64,000 nt of DNA from the NCBI GenBank assembly GCA_016125425.1, contig WGLT01000012.1, positions 124,001-188,000 on the forward strand, in the 5' to 3' direction. The stretch's first letter is position 1; the number at the start of each line of letters is the position of its first letter. Source of the stretch: Alphaproteobacteria bacterium. GTDB taxonomy: Bacteria; Pseudomonadota; Alphaproteobacteria; Caulobacterales; Parvularculaceae. The position numbers were made by a program, and so were the translations under genes. The notes below the pieces were generated by a model. The model saw nothing but the letters and a program-made list of their open reading frames with translations, did not search any database and was not told the DNA's origin. Positions 43,931-52,578 of this stretch are shown here, piece after piece.

Positions 43931-45148
43931 TCAGCGTCGGGCTTTCGCCCGTCTGGCGATCAGATCTTCATAATAGTCCATCGTGATCGCTGCGATACGC
44001 TCTGGCGAAAATTCGCTTTCAACGCGCCGGCGGCCGGTTTCGCCGATTCTCGCCGCCAATTCCGCATTGTCGAGGAGAGTCGCAATAGCCTCGGCGAGGC
44101 CATTCGGGTCATTAGATTCGACGAGAAGCGCATCTTCCCCCGGCCGTGCGATTTCCGGAATGCCGCCGACGCTTGTGGCGACGACCGGCGAACCATGCGC
44201 GAGCGCCTCCAGGAGAACGTTCGGAAATATTTCAATGCGTGACGCAACGACGGTGACGAAGGCGCGCCTGCGAAGCGCGGGGAGATCGCCTGTCGGCGTG
44301 AAGCCGAGAAAAGCGACGCGCGCCGCGGCCTCGGGCGGCATGACGGATTTCAGAAACGCTTCCGGCTGATACGGGTGACCGTCCATGGAGATCGGTTTTT
44401 TGTTCGGTCCGGCGAAGGTCAGCCGCAAGTTCGGGCGTTCGGCGGCGAGTTTTGCAAAGGCGCGAATAATGACGTCGGCGCCCTTGACGCGGTCGAAGCG
44501 GCCGATGAAGAGAATTTCGTTCGGGTCGGCCGCCTCGCGTTTCCAAAGAAAGTCTGGTTCGACCCGGCGTGCGGGATTTGGGATTACGACCGCTTGTTCA
44601 AGCTTGAGGCCGTATTGCTCTCTGACCGCGTTGAGAACATGCCGGGAGCGAGAGGATATGGCCTCCGCATGCGCAATCGCTTCGCCTTCGCGCCGTACGC
44701 GCTCCAGTCCGAGCGGATCGAGACAACCGTCTTCAGTCTGCGCTGCGCCGGTGAGAAACCACGGGCCATGCAGGCCGACGACGACCGGCATCGAAAGCCG
44801 CCGACGCAGAAAATCGCACCAGCCAAAACTTTCCTCGATCTCGAGGAGGTCGGCTTGTCGCAAATCGGGCGAGTTGACGATCGCGCGTTCGATGTTTCTG
44901 GCCCCGGTCCAATAGACCGTCTGGTCGGGCCGAAGGCGCGCGCGGACCCTGTCGATCAAGGAGCGATCGCGCGCGGACCCTATGTTGACGATCGAGACGT
45001 TGGCGTCTTCCGACTCGCCTTCCCCGGCCAGAATGCGCACATCGCATCCGCGCGCGCGCAAAACCGGCGACAGCACGCTCGTCGCCGTGACGATTCCGTT
45101 CGGGAAGCGCGCCGGCGGCCAGCCCGCCACATACTTAATGACTCGCAT
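43931..45148 (-). CDS. Glycosyltransferase, GT4-like (GT-B fold)
   Basis: A 405-aa enzyme. The C-terminal nucleotide-sugar domain has ILFIGRFDRVKGADVIIRAFAKL and the E-x7-E region EIFPNVLLEALAHGSPVVATSVGGIPEI. The N-terminal domain (about residues 1-190) should bind the acceptor. The ATG at 45148 follows GAGACGGA; a longer frame upstream lies in GC-rich non-coding DNA. First gene of the polysaccharide operon with the polymerase and flippase; it adds a sugar to the lipid-linked unit. Confidence 0.87.
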   Translation of the reverse strand: MRVIKYVAGWPPARFPNGIVTATSVLSPVLRARGCDVRILAGEGESEDANVSIVNIGSARDRSLIDRVRARLRPDQTVYWTGARNIERAIVNSPDLRQADLLEIEESFGWCDFLRRRLSMPVVVGLHGPWFLTGAAQTEDGCLDPLGLERVRREGEAIAHAEAISSRSRHVLNAVREQYGLKLEQAVVIPNPARRVEPDFLWKREAADPNEILFIGRFDRVKGADVIIRAFAKLAAERPNLRLTFAGPNKKPISMDGHPYQPEAFLKSVMPPEAAARVAFLGFTPTGDLPALRRRAFVTVVASRIEIFPNVLLEALAHGSPVVATSVGGIPEIARPGEDALLVESNDPNGLAEAIATLLDNAELAARIGETGRRRVESEFSPERIAAITMDYYEDLIARRAKARR

Positions 45149-45439
45149 GCAGTTTCCGTCTCTCAATGGCCGGCCCCGCGCGGGCGCGCCGGCCTGCACT
45201 GCAAGAGGCGCGCCTTCCCTAAAGGATCGCCGGGCGGATGGCCAGCCGCGCTCCGGCGCGGGGGGGCGGACGGGCGCAACGCCCTGCGGTCCGGGGCCGT
45301 TTCGGCGGCGAACCGCTGGCCGCCGGTCTTTCGGGCTCGGCGGGCGCCCCTCGGGGAAAATTAAGGCGGGCGCGCCGGCGTGAATCAGCCTTTATTCGAT
45401 CGCCCCTTTGACAGTAACCCAAAGCCCAAGCGAGCCGCC

Positions 45440-46480
45440 ATGTCTGCTTCCGTTTCGACCGATCTGCCGGGCCTTCTCACGCCGTCCTACGCCTATAAGC
45501 CGTTTCGCTATCCATGGGCGCATGATCTCTGGAAGCGCCAGCAGCAGGTGCACTGGATGCCGGAGGAGGTCCCGCTCGGCGAGGACTGCAAGGACTGGGC
45601 GAACAAGCTTTCGGACGCCGAACGCAATCTTCTGACGCAGATTTTCCGCTTCTTCACCCAGTCGGATGTCGAGGTGAACGACAATTACATGGAGCGCTAT
45701 GCGCGCGTCTTCAAGCCGACCGAAGTGAAGATGATGCTGTCCGCGTTCTCGAATATGGAGACGATCCATATCGCGGCTTACGCGCTTCTGCTTGAGACGA
45801 TCGGCATGCCGGATTCGGAGTTTTCCGCTTTTCTCGACTATCAGGCGATGCGCGACAAGCATGACTACATGCAGCGCTTCGGCGTTGAAACGCATGCGGA
45901 CATTGCGCGCACGCTCGCCATGTTCGGCGCCTTCACCGAAGGGCTTCAGCTCTTCGCGTCCTTTGCGATGCTGATGAATTTCCCGCGCTTCAACAAGATG
46001 AAGGGCATGGGCCAGATCGTGTCCTGGTCGGTGCGCGACGAGTCCCTGCATTGCGAGGGCATGATCCATCTCTATCACGCCTTTGCGCGCGAGACCGGCT
46101 GCGTCACGAAGGAGGTTGAAAGCGATATCGTCGAATGCTGCCGCACGGTCGTCGGCCTCGAAGACAAGTTCATCGATCTCGCCTTCGAGATGGGGCCGGT
46201 CGAAGGCATGAACGCGGACGATATCAAGCGCTATATCCGCTACATCGCCGATTGGCGGCTCGGCCAGCTTGATCTGCCGAAAATCTACGGCGTTGAAAAA
46301 CATCCGCTGCCCTGGCTCACCGAAATCCTCAACGGCGTCGAGCATGCGAATTTCTTCGAGGCGCGCGCGACCGAATATTCGAAAGCGGCGACGCGCGGCG
46401 AATGGCACGGCGAAAACGGCGTCTGGGCGGCGTTCGACGCGATGCGGGAAAAACGCAAGGCGGCCCAGGCGTCGGCCTAG
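45440..46480 (+). CDS. nrdB: Class I ribonucleotide reductase, beta subunit
   Basis: A 346-aa R2 protein that houses the di-metal site and radical for deoxynucleotide synthesis. The ferritin-like core holds NMETIHIAAYALLLETIG, then GAFTEGLQLFASFAMLMNFPRFNKMKGMGQI in outline, and DESLHCEGMIHLYHAF. I chose ATG 45440; a GTG 60 bases upstream adds codons (TTA, CCA, AGT) unlike the rest of the gene. The 291-base gap upstream is GC-rich, with a lone TTGACA at 45408. The alpha subunit is not in this window. The stop overlaps the convergent gene. Confidence 0.92.
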   Translation: MSASVSTDLPGLLTPSYAYKPFRYPWAHDLWKRQQQVHWMPEEVPLGEDCKDWANKLSDAERNLLTQIFRFFTQSDVEVNDNYMERYARVFKPTEVKMMLSAFSNMETIHIAAYALLLETIGMPDSEFSAFLDYQAMRDKHDYMQRFGVETHADIARTLAMFGAFTEGLQLFASFAMLMNFPRFNKMKGMGQIVSWSVRDESLHCEGMIHLYHAFARETGCVTKEVESDIVECCRTVVGLEDKFIDLAFEMGPVEGMNADDIKRYIRYIADWRLGQLDLPKIYGVEKHPLPWLTEILNGVEHANFFEARATEYSKAATRGEWHGENGVWAAFDAMREKRKAAQASA

Positions 46481-47799
46481 CGATAAAAAATCGTTTCCTT
46501 GCCGGTGAAGCGCCACGGCTCCTGCAAATCGATGCAGCGCGAAACGTCGCCGCGCGCTTCGAGCGTCATTTGCGCCGCGCCGTTCGCCGCGGTTCCCAGC
46601 TTCATCAGGAGCACGCCGTCGATTTTCGGCCCGACGAAATTCGCGCGCAGCCGTTCATAACAGTAGATCTGGCCGGGCCTGACCTTGTCAAAAGGCGCAT
46701 TGATGCGCCCGTCGCCCAGATCGAAGCTGAGAAAGTCGCGGGCGGCTTCGGCGCGCTCGTCGTCGAGCGGGCCGGGCAGGGCGACCATGTCCGGCGTCAG
46801 GGATTTCAGCAGCCCGTGCAGCGCGAAGATGAGGCGCATGGGCTCGACCGCATCGGGGGCGAGCGCGATCGCGCTGATCTTGTCGGTCACCGCGTTATGC
46901 GAGGCGTCCGTGAACCAGGCGCCTTGCGCCGTACCCGGAACATCGACGAGCGCAGTGCGGCAAGCGTCCTCGCCTTCGGCCTTCCGGACGCCCCAGGAGT
47001 CGCCGAGCTTGGCGGCCCATTTTCTCCCGATCTCCTCGGGCAGGTAATCGAGGGCGCAGCGCGCCCGCGAATCGTCGACCGTGATCGCGGCGATGAGCGA
47101 GGGCGGCGCGTCGAAGACCGCGGCGGCGTCATAGGGATTGGACTGATAACGCTCGGGCCGCGCCATCGCCGCGGGCGGCTGCGAAAGGTCCTGCAATCCG
47201 ACGTCAAAGCCCGGCCCTTCGCCGATCGTTTCGCCCGCGCGCACGGGGATATGCGTCTGCCGCGCAATATGGTCCGGCCCGCCCAGTTCGACGAATGATT
47301 TGAGGCCGCCGGCGCGCCGCAATATCTCGGGCGCGATGCGGCTGAGCCCATCGTAATAGACGGTGATCTTGTCGCAGGGCTTGAAATGAACGGTCCAGGA
47401 CTGGCCGACGGCGTCGCCGTCCGCGTCGCGGCGCAGCGTGCGTTCGAGCGCGACGATCTCGGCGCGCGCCGGCGCGAGCGCTTTTGTCTCGCGACGCGCA
47501 AAGCCTTTGTCGGCGCGGCGCGTATTGATGCGGATATATGGCGTCGGCAGGGGCTCGCCCGGCGCGGTGACGGCGCCGAGGGGGGAAATCGACAAAACGT
47601 CGTCGAATGGCGCGAACGGCCCGGCGAGCGGCGTTTCCCCTGCCGCGCAGGCGCGAAGCGGCCGCGCGCCCGGGTCGGGCGCGAACCGGGCCGCGGCGTC
47701 TGCGATCCGCCGCCCGGCTTCCGGTTTCAAGATCACCGCCCCCAAAAGCGCCGCTGCCGCCAGAACGGCGGCGAGGCGGGTGAAATACCCCGAACCCAC
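46477..47799 (-). CDS. Unknown exported protein with M23-like tail
   Basis: A 440-aa protein with one N-terminal helix (about residues 8-28) that anchors or exports it. Around residues 220-245, GGLKSFVELGGPDHIARQTHIPVRAGETIGEGPG in outline has the spacing of an M23/LytM-type domain, but the usual HxH zinc pair is not evident. GTG 47799 has GGGGAAGAG upstream and is preferred over a longer frame. I do not recognise the family, and the M23 likeness is weak. Confidence 0.6.
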   Translation of the reverse strand: MGSGYFTRLAAVLAAAALLGAVILKPEAGRRIADAAARFAPDPGARPLRACAAGETPLAGPFAPFDDVLSISPLGAVTAPGEPLPTPYIRINTRRADKGFARRETKALAPARAEIVALERTLRRDADGDAVGQSWTVHFKPCDKITVYYDGLSRIAPEILRRAGGLKSFVELGGPDHIARQTHIPVRAGETIGEGPGFDVGLQDLSQPPAAMARPERYQSNPYDAAAVFDAPPSLIAAITVDDSRARCALDYLPEEIGRKWAAKLGDSWGVRKAEGEDACRTALVDVPGTAQGAWFTDASHNAVTDKISAIALAPDAVEPMRLIFALHGLLKSLTPDMVALPGPLDDERAEAARDFLSFDLGDGRINAPFDKVRPGQIYCYERLRANFVGPKIDGVLLMKLGTAANGAAQMTLEARGDVSRCIDLQEPWRFTGKETIFYR

Positions 47800-47911
47800 G
47801 ATCGACTCTTCCCCGCTTGCTTTTGGCGAAATATAGACGCTCGGGCGCGGCGGGGCGAGTCCGCCGGCCTCGCAACCATGGCGGGCCAGCTTCCGGCGAA
47901 GGAGCGTTGAA

Positions 47912-48778
47912 ATGGTGAAATGGCGGGGCCGGGAAGGCAGCGGCAATGTCGAGGACCGGCGCGGCGGGGCGCCTGTGGACGCCGGGCTCGCGGCGCTGAT
48001 CCTGCGTCTCGTCGCGAGCCGCTTCGGGATCGGCGGTCTCGCCGCGCTGGCTGCGGTTTATGTCGGCCTGACGCTGATCGGCGTGCGTCCGCTCGCCTTG
48101 CTTTCCGGCGCCGGCGCCGGCGGCGCCCGCGGCGATGCGGACACGGATCAATTCGTCAGCGTCATCCTGCGCGAAACGGAGATCGTCTGGGGCAAGCTGT
48201 TCGAGCAGGCCGGCATGACCTATCGCGAGCCGAAGCTCGACCTTTTCGCGGGCGGCGTTCAGTCGGGCTGCGGCTTCGCGTCCGCCGCGGTCGGCCCGTT
48301 TTACTGTCCGGCCGATCAGCATGTTTATCTCGACACGGATTTCTTCTCCGAACTTTCGCGCCGTTTCGGCGCGCCGGGCGATTTCGCCGCCGCCTATGTG
48401 ATCGCGCATGAAGTGGGACACCACGTGCAAAAGCTCACGGGAGTCGCTGACAGGGTCGCGGCGGCCCAGGCGCGCGCCGGCGAGGCCGAACGAAACGCGC
48501 TGCAGGTCAGGATGGAGCTGCAGGCGGATTGCTATGCCGGCGTCTGGGCGCATTGGGCGGGCGAAACGCGCGGCCTGCTGGATGACGGCGATATCGAGGA
48601 AGGATTGAACGCGGCGAGCAAAATCGGCGACGACACGCTGCAACGAAACGCCGGCCGCCGCGTCACGCCGGAAAGCTTCACGCATGGAAGCTCCGCCCAG
48701 CGCGTGCATTGGTTCAAGCGCGGCTATCAGTCGGGCGCGACGGCCGATTGCGACACGTTCGGCGCGCAGTCGCTGTGA
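47912..48778 (+). CDS. Neutral zinc metallopeptidase (YpfJ family)
   Basis: A 288-aa membrane-anchored protein. A hydrophobic segment lies at about residues 40-65, and the zinc motif HEVGHH at 166-171 follows a GFASAAVGPFYCPADQHVYLD segment typical of the YpfJ/PF04228 family. ELQADCYAGVWAH supplies the third-ligand region. Substrates are unknown. It is divergent from the unknown exported gene and converges on apaG with 10 bases between. Confidence 0.88.
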   Translation: MVKWRGREGSGNVEDRRGGAPVDAGLAALILRLVASRFGIGGLAALAAVYVGLTLIGVRPLALLSGAGAGGARGDADTDQFVSVILRETEIVWGKLFEQAGMTYREPKLDLFAGGVQSGCGFASAAVGPFYCPADQHVYLDTDFFSELSRRFGAPGDFAAAYVIAHEVGHHVQKLTGVADRVAAAQARAGEAERNALQVRMELQADCYAGVWAHWAGETRGLLDDGDIEEGLNAASKIGDDTLQRNAGRRVTPESFTHGSSAQRVHWFKRGYQSGATADCDTFGAQSL

Positions 48779-48788
48779 CGAAACCCGC

Positions 48789-49181
48789 CTAGTGGACGAG
48801 ACGCGCCTCGTGCGGGCTGTCGAGCGAGAAAGCGGGGATGTCCACTTCGAAGCGCTCGCCGGCGGCCGTCTCCATCCCGTAGCGGCCGACCATGAGGCCG
48901 GACGGCGTCGGGAGCGGCGCGCCGGAGGTGTATTCGAAGCCCTCGCCCGGGCGGATGACCGGCTGTTCGCCGACGACGCCCTCGCCCCTTACCTCCTCGG
49001 TCGCGCCGGTCGCGTCGGTGATGCGCCAATATCGCGTCCTGAGGCGCACGACTTCGCTCGAAGCGTTGTCGATCCGCACCGTATAGGCCCAGACGAATCG
49101 CCCGTCCTCAGGATCGGATTGCTGTTCGAGAAAGCTCGGCTGAACGGTGACGCGGATGCCCCGCGTGGTTCTTTGATACAT
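48789..49181 (-). CDS. apaG: ApaG protein
   Basis: A 130-aa immunoglobulin-like fold protein. VWAYTVRIDNASSEVVRLRTRYWRITDATG (outline) and the PLPTPSGLMVGRYGME loop are the ApaG signature. ApaG is linked to cobalt/magnesium resistance and Ap4A metabolism, but its mechanism is unsettled. The ATG at 49181 gives the normal length; a start 18 bases upstream is possible. Confidence 0.92.
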   Translation of the reverse strand: MYQRTTRGIRVTVQPSFLEQQSDPEDGRFVWAYTVRIDNASSEVVRLRTRYWRITDATGATEEVRGEGVVGEQPVIRPGEGFEYTSGAPLPTPSGLMVGRYGMETAAGERFEVDIPAFSLDSPHEARLVH

Positions 49182-49345
49182 AGCCCGCTCCGCCGCCACT
49201 GACGCCTACCCTCGCGCTCAATATAGCCTGACCGGTCTCGTCGCCAAGCGGGAATGCGCGCTGAGCGCGCCCGCATCCGCCCCGCCTTGACCCGGACCGC
49301 CGGGCGGGCGACATCGCATGGACGGCAGCAAGGCGACAGGCGCGG

Positions 49346-50437
49346 ATGAAGGAAAGCGGGCGGGCCGGCGTATTTCCGGCCGAGGCGATCTCCCGGTTCG
49401 TCGAGGAAGGCGCGATTGCGCTCGCCGCCCCCGCGCGGCCGGCGCAGCTTCAGCCGGCGAGCATCGATCTGACGCTCGGCCGCAAGGCCTGGCGCGTCCG
49501 CGCGTCCTTCCTGCCTTCGCCCGCCCGAACCGTGACCGAACGGCTCGAAGACGGTCTTTTGATGCACGCGCTCGATCTCGACAACGACGTCGTTTTCGAA
49601 CGCGGCTGCGTCTATGTCGTCGAACTCGGCGAGCGGCTCCGCCTGCCGCCGGACGTTTCGGGCGCGGCGAATCCGAAAAGCTCAACCGGCCGGATCGATG
49701 TTTTCGTGCGCCTCGTCGCCGATCGCGCGGGCGCGTTCGACGAGATTCCTCCCGGCTATCGCGGCCCGCTATACGCAGAGATCAGCCCACGGACCTTCTC
49801 GATTGTCGCGCGCGCGGGGTCGAGCCTCAATCAGCTTCGCCTCAAACGCGGCGCATGCCGGCTGAGCGATGCGGAGCTCGAAAAACTGCACGCCGAGACG
49901 CCGCTGATCGACGGCGGCGCGGATATAGACGGCGGGCTGGGGCTTCGGGTGCGGCTTGCGGGCGGGAAAGACGAAATCGTCGGCTGGCGCGCTCGCCGGC
50001 ACGCCGCGCTGATCGACGTCGACGAGGTCGGCGCCTGCGCGGCCGAGGACTATTTCGAGCCGATCGTCGCGCCGCGCTCGGGATTTGTCATCCTCGACCC
50101 GGATGAGTTCTATATTCTCGCCTCGCGCGAGGCGCTCGTCATCCCGCCCGATTACGCGGCCGAGATGACGCCGATCAATCCGGGTCTCGGCGAGTTCCGC
50201 GTGCACTATGCCGGCTTTTTCGATCCCGGTTTCGGCTGGAGCGAGAAGGCGAGCGCGGGCAGCCGCGCGGTGCTCGAGGTCAGAAGTCATGACGCGCCCT
50301 TCGTCCTGGAAGACGGCCAGCTCGTCGCGCGCCTCGCCTATGAGCGGATGGCGGCCCGGCCCGGCCGGCTCTACGGCGCCGAACTTTCGTCAAATTATCA
50401 GGGTCAGGGTTTAAAGCTTTCGAAACATTTCCGTTGA
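49346..50437 (+). CDS. dcd: dCTP deaminase, long alphaproteobacterial form
   Basis: A 363-aa two-domain Dcd. LQPASIDLTLGRKAWRVRASF opens the first jelly-roll; NPKSSTGRIDVFVRLV is the nucleotide-binding signature (Ser-Ser-Thr-Gly-Arg). A second related domain covers about residues 190-360. It converts dCTP to dUTP for dTTP supply. The duplicated form, near twice the E. coli length, is common in alphaproteobacteria. The start has only a weak ribosome-binding site. Confidence 0.9.
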   Translation: MKESGRAGVFPAEAISRFVEEGAIALAAPARPAQLQPASIDLTLGRKAWRVRASFLPSPARTVTERLEDGLLMHALDLDNDVVFERGCVYVVELGERLRLPPDVSGAANPKSSTGRIDVFVRLVADRAGAFDEIPPGYRGPLYAEISPRTFSIVARAGSSLNQLRLKRGACRLSDAELEKLHAETPLIDGGADIDGGLGLRVRLAGGKDEIVGWRARRHAALIDVDEVGACAAEDYFEPIVAPRSGFVILDPDEFYILASREALVIPPDYAAEMTPINPGLGEFRVHYAGFFDPGFGWSEKASAGSRAVLEVRSHDAPFVLEDGQLVARLAYERMAARPGRLYGAELSSNYQGQGLKLSKHFR

Positions 50438-50449
50438 TCGGAGGACACT

Positions 50450-50866
50450 GTGCTGAAGACTATTGCGTTCCTGCTGTCGGCGAGCGCCGCCGCGACATTG
50501 GCCGCCGCGCAAGCGCCTGCGCGCGATTATTCCGCGCCGCCGCCGAAATGCATTTGCGGGACGACGCCGAAAGACGTGGTCGTCTTCAAGGGCGTCGTCG
50601 AAGACGCCGAACTTCGCCTCAACGCCGCGGGCACGAATGTGCAGCCGCGTCAGGCGACGATCTTCCGCGTCACCGATCCCGGCACGGCGCATGTTACAGG
50701 CCGCGCCAAGGTCTGGCACGTCACCGATCCGGACGATTGCGGCGTCACATTCAATTACGCCAAGGAGTACACGGTGACCGCGCGCCGGGTGAAGGGCGAG
50801 CTTGAAACGAACAGATGCCTGACAAAGGGCGCGCCGGCGCCGTCGGACGAAACGCCGGCGAACTAG
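50450..50866 (+). CDS. Small exported protein with four cysteines
   Basis: A 138-aa protein with a signal peptide (residues 1-20, ending AAA-Q). The mature part has CIC at residues 35-37 region (KCICGTTP), then DDCGVTFNY and NRCLTKGA, so two disulphides are possible. Family not recognised. The GTG at 50450 has GGAGG 6 bases upstream, 12 bases after dcd. The end overlaps the convergent DUF938 gene by 4 bases. Confidence 0.7.
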   Translation: MLKTIAFLLSASAAATLAAAQAPARDYSAPPPKCICGTTPKDVVVFKGVVEDAELRLNAAGTNVQPRQATIFRVTDPGTAHVTGRAKVWHVTDPDDCGVTFNYAKEYTVTARRVKGELETNRCLTKGAPAPSDETPAN

Positions 50867-51525
50867 CGGGCGAAGACGACCGACAGATTGTTCGCCGGCA
50901 TTTCGATGACGCGTTCGAGCGCGAGGCCGGCTTTCTCCGCAAGCGGAACGATGTCCAGGTCAAGGTCCCGCACGCCCCATGAAGGCTCGCGCGCTTTCAG
51001 CGACTGATCGAAAGCGGCGTTGGAGGGAGCGGTGTGCTCGCCGCGCCGCGAGAACGGCCCGTAAAGGAAAAGCCTGCCGCCGGGCCTGAGGACGGCGCCC
51101 GCGCCCGCAATCAGGCCTATCGCGGCGTCAAAGGGCGCGATGTGAATCATGTTGATCGAGACGACGGCGTCGAGCGGCGCCGGCGCGGCGTCGACCCAGT
51201 CCTTCCGCGCCGCGTCGATCGCATGCGGCGGGGCGATGTTTTCAAGGCCGAGATGCGCCGTCCACGCCGCGATCGACGCCCGCGAGGCGGGATCGGGATC
51301 GCCGGGGAAAAAGCGCGCCTCGGGCAGCGCCGCCGCGAGATGGACGACATGCTCGCCCGTGCCGGAGGCGATTTCGAGAATCGCGCCCCGATGCGGCATA
51401 TGCGCGAGGAAGACGTCGCGGATCGGGTCGCGGTTGCGCGCCGCCGACGGCGAAAAAAGGCGCCCGCCCTCGCGCGCGCGGGCCTCAAGCGCGATCTCTT
51501 TCGGAGCGTTCGGGGGCTTATCCAT
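50863..51525 (-). CDS. DUF938 SAM-dependent methyltransferase-like protein
   Basis: A 220-aa class I methyltransferase fold. The SAM loop is EIASGTGEHVVHLA (about residues 49-62), followed by PGDPDPASRASI and the DUF938 signature INMIHIAPFDAAIGLIAGAG. The substrate is unknown. The ATG at 51525 overlaps the radical SAM gene by 8 bases, so the two are co-translated and may share a pathway. Confidence 0.82.
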   Translation of the reverse strand: MDKPPNAPKEIALEARAREGGRLFSPSAARNRDPIRDVFLAHMPHRGAILEIASGTGEHVVHLAAALPEARFFPGDPDPASRASIAAWTAHLGLENIAPPHAIDAARKDWVDAAPAPLDAVVSINMIHIAPFDAAIGLIAGAGAVLRPGGRLFLYGPFSRRGEHTAPSNAAFDQSLKAREPSWGVRDLDLDIVPLAEKAGLALERVIEMPANNLSVVFAR

Positions 51526-52468
51526 GCGGCGCGCAGCTCGCCCCGCCCAGCACGCAGAATTGCGAGCAGAACGGATGGTTGAGTTTGACCGGACGCATGG
51601 CCTCGGCAAGGCTCGCGCCCAGCTCGAACTCCTCCTCATAGGGAAGAAGCGTGCAGGCGACGACCGCGGGCGCGCCGGCGCCCTTGCGCTTTACGACCAT
51701 GCGCGAGGCGGCGCACATCACATCGTCCGGCGACTTGCCGAGAATCGCCCAGCACGCGCTGGTGATCTCCGGCGTGTCGGCGCGGGCGTTCATCTCGGGG
51801 AAGAGGACAAGCGACGACGGGTCGGCCGCATCGATCGGCAGGCCGAGACCGGACACGAGCCGCGCATAGCCGTCGCGCATCGCGCTTTCGCTTTCCCCTG
51901 AGGCCAGCCGGCCGGCGATCGACAGCGAAAAGCCTTCCTGCGCGAGCCAGCCAAGGCCCTTCACCGCTTCGGAAAAACAGCCCGCGCCGCGCGCGGCGTC
52001 ATGCAGGCGCTCCGTATAGTGATCGAGGCTGACGCGAAGGCGCAGCCGCCCGCCATAATGCGCGCGCAGCTTCGACAGCGCCTCGCGCACATGCGGGCGC
52101 ATCATCGGGCGCATGGCGTTGGTCAGAACGAGCGCGTCGAAGCCGCGCTCGAGCGCGGCCTCGGCCATCGCCGTCATGTGCGGGTTCATGAAGGGCTCGC
52201 CGCCGGTGAAGCCGATCTCTTCGGCGCCGAGCGCGCGCGCCTCGTCGAGAAAGGGTTCGGCCTCTTCGAGCGTCAGATAGGAAAGGCGATCATTGGCCGG
52301 GCTCGATTCGATATAGCAGCCGGCGCATTCGATATTGCACAGCGTGCCGGTGTTGAGCCAGAGCGTCCGCAGCGCGCGGCAGGCCACCTCGGCGCGCGTC
52401 TCGCCCGTCGCGGTGCGGTTTCTGTCCTTGAATTTTTCGGGCGCGATGGCGCGGAAGGGGGCGTTCAC
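51518..52468 (-). CDS. Radical SAM protein with C-terminal cysteine cluster
   Basis: A 316-aa enzyme. The [4Fe-4S] motif CNIECAGC (CxxxCxxC, about residues 44-51) precedes IGFTGGEPFMNPHM, the GGE SAM-binding region. The C-terminus, CSQFCVLGGASC, and an earlier MCAAS may hold a second cluster. The substrate is unknown. The GTG at 52468 lies after a (TTTGTC)n repeat, and no better start is visible. It overlaps the DUF938 methyltransferase gene. Confidence 0.85.
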   Translation of the reverse strand: MNAPFRAIAPEKFKDRNRTATGETRAEVACRALRTLWLNTGTLCNIECAGCYIESSPANDRLSYLTLEEAEPFLDEARALGAEEIGFTGGEPFMNPHMTAMAEAALERGFDALVLTNAMRPMMRPHVREALSKLRAHYGGRLRLRVSLDHYTERLHDAARGAGCFSEAVKGLGWLAQEGFSLSIAGRLASGESESAMRDGYARLVSGLGLPIDAADPSSLVLFPEMNARADTPEITSACWAILGKSPDDVMCAASRMVVKRKGAGAPAVVACTLLPYEEEFELGASLAEAMRPVKLNHPFCSQFCVLGGASCAPHG

Positions 52469-52480
52469 GGAAGCGGGCTC

Positions 52481-52502
52481 TTTGTCTTTGTCTTTGTCTT
52501 TC
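52481..52502. repeat. Hexanucleotide tandem repeat (TTTGTC)3
   Basis: Three exact TTTGTC units followed by TTTC, 13-34 bases upstream of the radical SAM start. On the coding strand it reads as GACAAA units ending in AAAGAG, about where a ribosome-binding site would be. Copy-number change could alter translation, but only one allele is seen. Confidence 0.8.
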
Positions 52503-52514
52503 GCCCAAAGTGAA

Positions 52515-52544
52515 GAAGGGCCCCCGTTCGCACAAGGGCCCTTC
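52515..52544 (-). terminator. Hairpin after the SYLF-domain gene
   Basis: GAAGGGCCC (52515-52523) and GGGCCCTTC (52536-52544) form a perfect 9-bp stem with a 12-base loop, 35 bases after the stop of the SYLF gene. The following bases on the minus strand are only moderately T-rich, so termination may be partial. Confidence 0.65.
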
Positions 52545-52578
52545 GCCAGACGCCGGGTGAAATCCGCGTGAGCGCGGC

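Noticed and set aside
45380-45439. GTG at 45380 as the nrdB start
   Set aside because: The added 20 codons use rare A/T-ending codons unlike the rest of the gene, and the conserved domain does not need them.
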